Below are positions 31,484 through 33,844 of a stretch of 33,844 nucleotides of DNA, piece after piece. Each line of letters opens with the position of its first letter. The first letter of the stretch is position 1. The position numbers were made by a program, and so were the translations under genes. The stretch is from the NCBI GenBank assembly GCA_000316135.1, contig JH994056.1:1-33844 (forward strand), given 5' to 3'. Below the pieces are notes generated by a model, which saw only the letters and a program-made list of their open reading frames with translations, was not told the origin of the DNA and did not search any database. The stretch is from Trachipleistophora hominis (Eukaryota > Microsporidia > Pleistophoridae).

Positions 31484-33684
31484 TATTTATAATAATTTTT
31501 AAAATTTTTTATCCATTTTAAAAGTCCCGTCACGTAAAAATTTTTATTCGCTACTTAAAGATTACAATGCTCGCTGATAATTTGCTCAACCTTATTTCCA
31601 TTCTAAATATATCTCAAATAATTCATATTTTGTGGCCTCGCTCGTTCAGATTTTGCGGTCATAAATAGAACTTTCTTCTATACACAACTGCCTGTTACCA
31701 TAAACTGTTATCTCCCATAATATTTTAAAACCGTCCATACTACCATACTCCGTAACGACACGCTATTTTTAACCTTTCATTATTGGGCTTTAGCTACAAA
31801 GCGAAGTAGTGAACACTGATTTCCAGGGATTAATAAAATCATGTCATAAACAATTGAAATTGCTAAGAAATGACTGAATTATAATGAAGCAAGCTTTTTT
31901 ATAGTATTTTTATCTGATTTAATAATACGCGCCTCCCAATCTTCGTATTTTTTTCAATTTTGGCTTTAATCACACTTTTACTTCTCATCCGATTATGAGA
32001 ACTTATTGTAATTCTGTTTGATCTTTTCAACAGGCTTTTTATCGAACGAGAGCCTGTTATTACTTTCTTTGCAATCTTTGATACGCAAAAGCTATTATAT
32101 AGATAAATTTCTGCAATCGCGTCGGCTTTTTACTATTTATAGTCCACTCTTGTGCATTGTGCCATCAGTTTTTCCTTGCGTTCCATGTGATTCATGAATA
32201 ATAATGGACATAGGCAGTTATCGAATATTATGGTTGATTTTTAAAGAGATACACAATGTAGATATTTTCGTTTTTTTTTCGCAATCACCAGATATCTAGG
32301 CAAAGCTGAAAATGTAACCGTTATATTATTATTTGATATGTTTATTTATTTGTGTATTCTATTCTCTTTGCAAGTATCTCATTAAAATTACCTCTTTCAG
32401 CAATAACTTCTTTAGGAAGTGCCGGTTGATTGACGAGAGCATGTATTTCCTTGCCATGCTTGAAAGGCCAGTGCGCTCTGTAAGTCCTGTTCCAACTAGA
32501 CCAAAGTGAGTTACCGTTTATTAGGTATTTTTTCGATTTTATCAGTGTTCGTTTCGAATAAAAAATTTTTACACATGTATGCTGGTGATATATTACCTCA
32601 AAAACGATGAATAGCGTTACTATTTTTTCAATAACACCCGTATACACAGACGTTTCAAATTCGTTATCTTTGTTGAAACGATGTGAACACTGCTTCCACA
32701 GACTATTCCTTCACTCCTTATAGTCTCCTGATGTTTATGGATCCGTTGTGCGCTATGCTGTAATAGTGAATAACTGTTATATTGCTCGTTTCAGGTAGCA
32801 ATCTGCTATTGGAATGTTGACTTCTTTTCTTTTGTTACCTGGTTCGTCTGTAACTTGATGACTTCTTCAATTTTCCTTTTTAGCTATACATTCATATTCG
32901 TTTTTTTTGTCGTTTTGTAGCTTTGTTGCCGTGTGTTTCAAATTATTTATTAATTATTCCTCTTTCTCTGATAGTTTTATGCATGTTATTGATCGTCAGT
33001 CGTTCTTGATGGTTTCGATTTGTGACTTTCACCGCGCTTCTTTGGATTCTTCTATAACCTCTATCAATTAGCGTTTTAGCATTATCATCATTCAATGAAT
33101 CAGATAGGTTGCCGTGTTCTTCTTACTTAATAATTTGTGAATAAATTGTTTCCTCGTACACGTTAAATGTATCGCAGTTGAAAATTCTTTTCAAACATTG
33201 TATTTTCTTCCTAGTATCGATTCATATTATTTGTATTTTCGTTCTGGGCTAGTAAGTTATGCTCCATTTTTCTGTGAATTTCTTTGTTTTGTGTCTATTA
33301 TTTGCATCTTTCATATTGGTATGTATTTGTACACGGAGGAAAAAAAGGTGTTGCGCCCTTTATTATCTATGCATTGTTGACATCATTTATGGGTCTCTAT
33401 TTGTGTAAAAGCCACACTCTAAAATCCATATTGATAATTTTATTTTTCTTCTTTGTTACGTTATTTAAAGTATTTTTTGTACAGTCAAGGGATATCTCCG
33501 GCTGATTCCTCATTTGCTCTGAATCTTCAATAATAGTAACCACATGTCACGTAACTTCAACCAATAGAGCGTCTGTCTTTTCAGTGACCTTTCTGTTGTT
33601 TGACACAATCTATGTTTTAATTTGTTTTTTAATATTAAATTTATTTACTATTTGGTTTCTCCTCATCATACTACATCGCACCAT
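31484..33684. other. T-rich transposon-zone sequence, unassigned
   Basis: 2.2 kb. A 101-codon minus-strand frame (32647-32342) has no start signal and no recognised domain; its second half, near NRTYRAHWPFKHGKEIHAL, is GC-richer and may be a relic. Two plus-strand frames near 33200-33505 are artefacts of T-richness. LTRs were not identified by eye. Confidence 0.4.
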
Positions 33685-33844
33685 TCATAAATAAACTTCA
33701 GACGGGCTACCGCCGACCATAGCCGTTTCGTCGATCATTGGTTCATGGAGAAAATGAAAACGAACTTCCATATATCGCCTCATGTGGACACGCGTAGGTA
33801 TAGCCTCAGAAGAATAGGCCAAGGACCTGCAATGCATGGCGCAG
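33685..33844 (-). pseudogene. Ty1/copia RNase H C-terminal fragment (partial, runs off the window)
   Basis: Minus strand, open from the window edge (33843) to a TGA at 33687-33685. The segment IPTRVHMRRYMEVRFHFLHE matches the highly conserved end of copia RNase H (R-T-K-H-I-(D/E)-(V/I)-R-(Y/F)-H-F-(I/L)-x-E). The usual A-D-x-x-T-K ending is absent in this frame; another frame gives ARLKFIYEWCDVV, which could be its shifted continuation. The GC content is higher than in the rest of the zone. The upstream part lies beyond the window. Probably inactive. Confidence 0.55.

Noticed and set aside
32342..32647. 101-codon minus-strand ORF
   Set aside because: No start signal and no domain; kept only as possible relic sequence within the transposon zone.
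1..33844. Search by eye for CRISPR arrays, rRNA genes, telomere repeats and multi-gene operons
   Set aside because: None seen; the gene types and the intron indicate a eukaryotic genome, where CRISPR and operons are not expected.

Overview
The window looks like a gene-poor, AT-rich stretch of a microsporidian nuclear genome. Four things point there. Recognisable eukaryotic housekeeping genes are compact and nearly intron-free. A ribosomal protein eL18 gene carries a 23-nt intron directly after its ATG, an intron class known from microsporidia. A CCC or GGG triplet lies within 0-19 nt upstream of the start codon of all eight larger protein genes; this is the described microsporidian start-region signal. 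A eukaryotic tRNA-Val(UAC) lacks an encoded CCA and ends in a T-run. Low gene density, long AT-rich spacers and transposon debris would fit one of the expanded microsporidian genomes, but no species is assigned.

Layout: 1-2775, no gene seen. 2805-3986 (+), a secreted Cys-containing protein with a possible beta-trefoil domain and a V/K/E/P-rich tail. 5012-5084 (+), tRNA-Val. 5209-6009 (-), DIM1 rRNA dimethyltransferase. 6278-6416, a tandem repeat. 10512-10742 (+), a probable small gene. 13661-13888 (-), a decayed Ty1/copia reverse transcriptase fragment. 14822-15390 (+), spliced RPL18. 15715-16995 (-), a multi-pass membrane protein. 18549-19163 (-), UTP23. 21356-23251 (+), a C2H2 zinc-finger plus probable beta-propeller protein. 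23805-24275 (+), unknown. 24526-24633 (+), a miniature TATA/GGG/ATG unit. 26499-27347 (-), unknown helical protein. 28200-33844, a transposon graveyard read from the minus strand, with an IS630/Tc1-mariner-type transposase relic, retrotransposon pol-like fragments and a copia RNase H end running off the window.

Functionally the recognisable genes share a ribosome theme: DIM1 and UTP23 act in 18S rRNA maturation in the nucleolus, and eL18 is a large-subunit protein. They are scattered, separately promoted and on both strands, so no operon-like system is implied. No coherent new multi-gene system was found. The most informative items are the start-codon-proximal intron, the start-signal pattern, the zinc-finger/propeller protein and the mixed transposon fossils.
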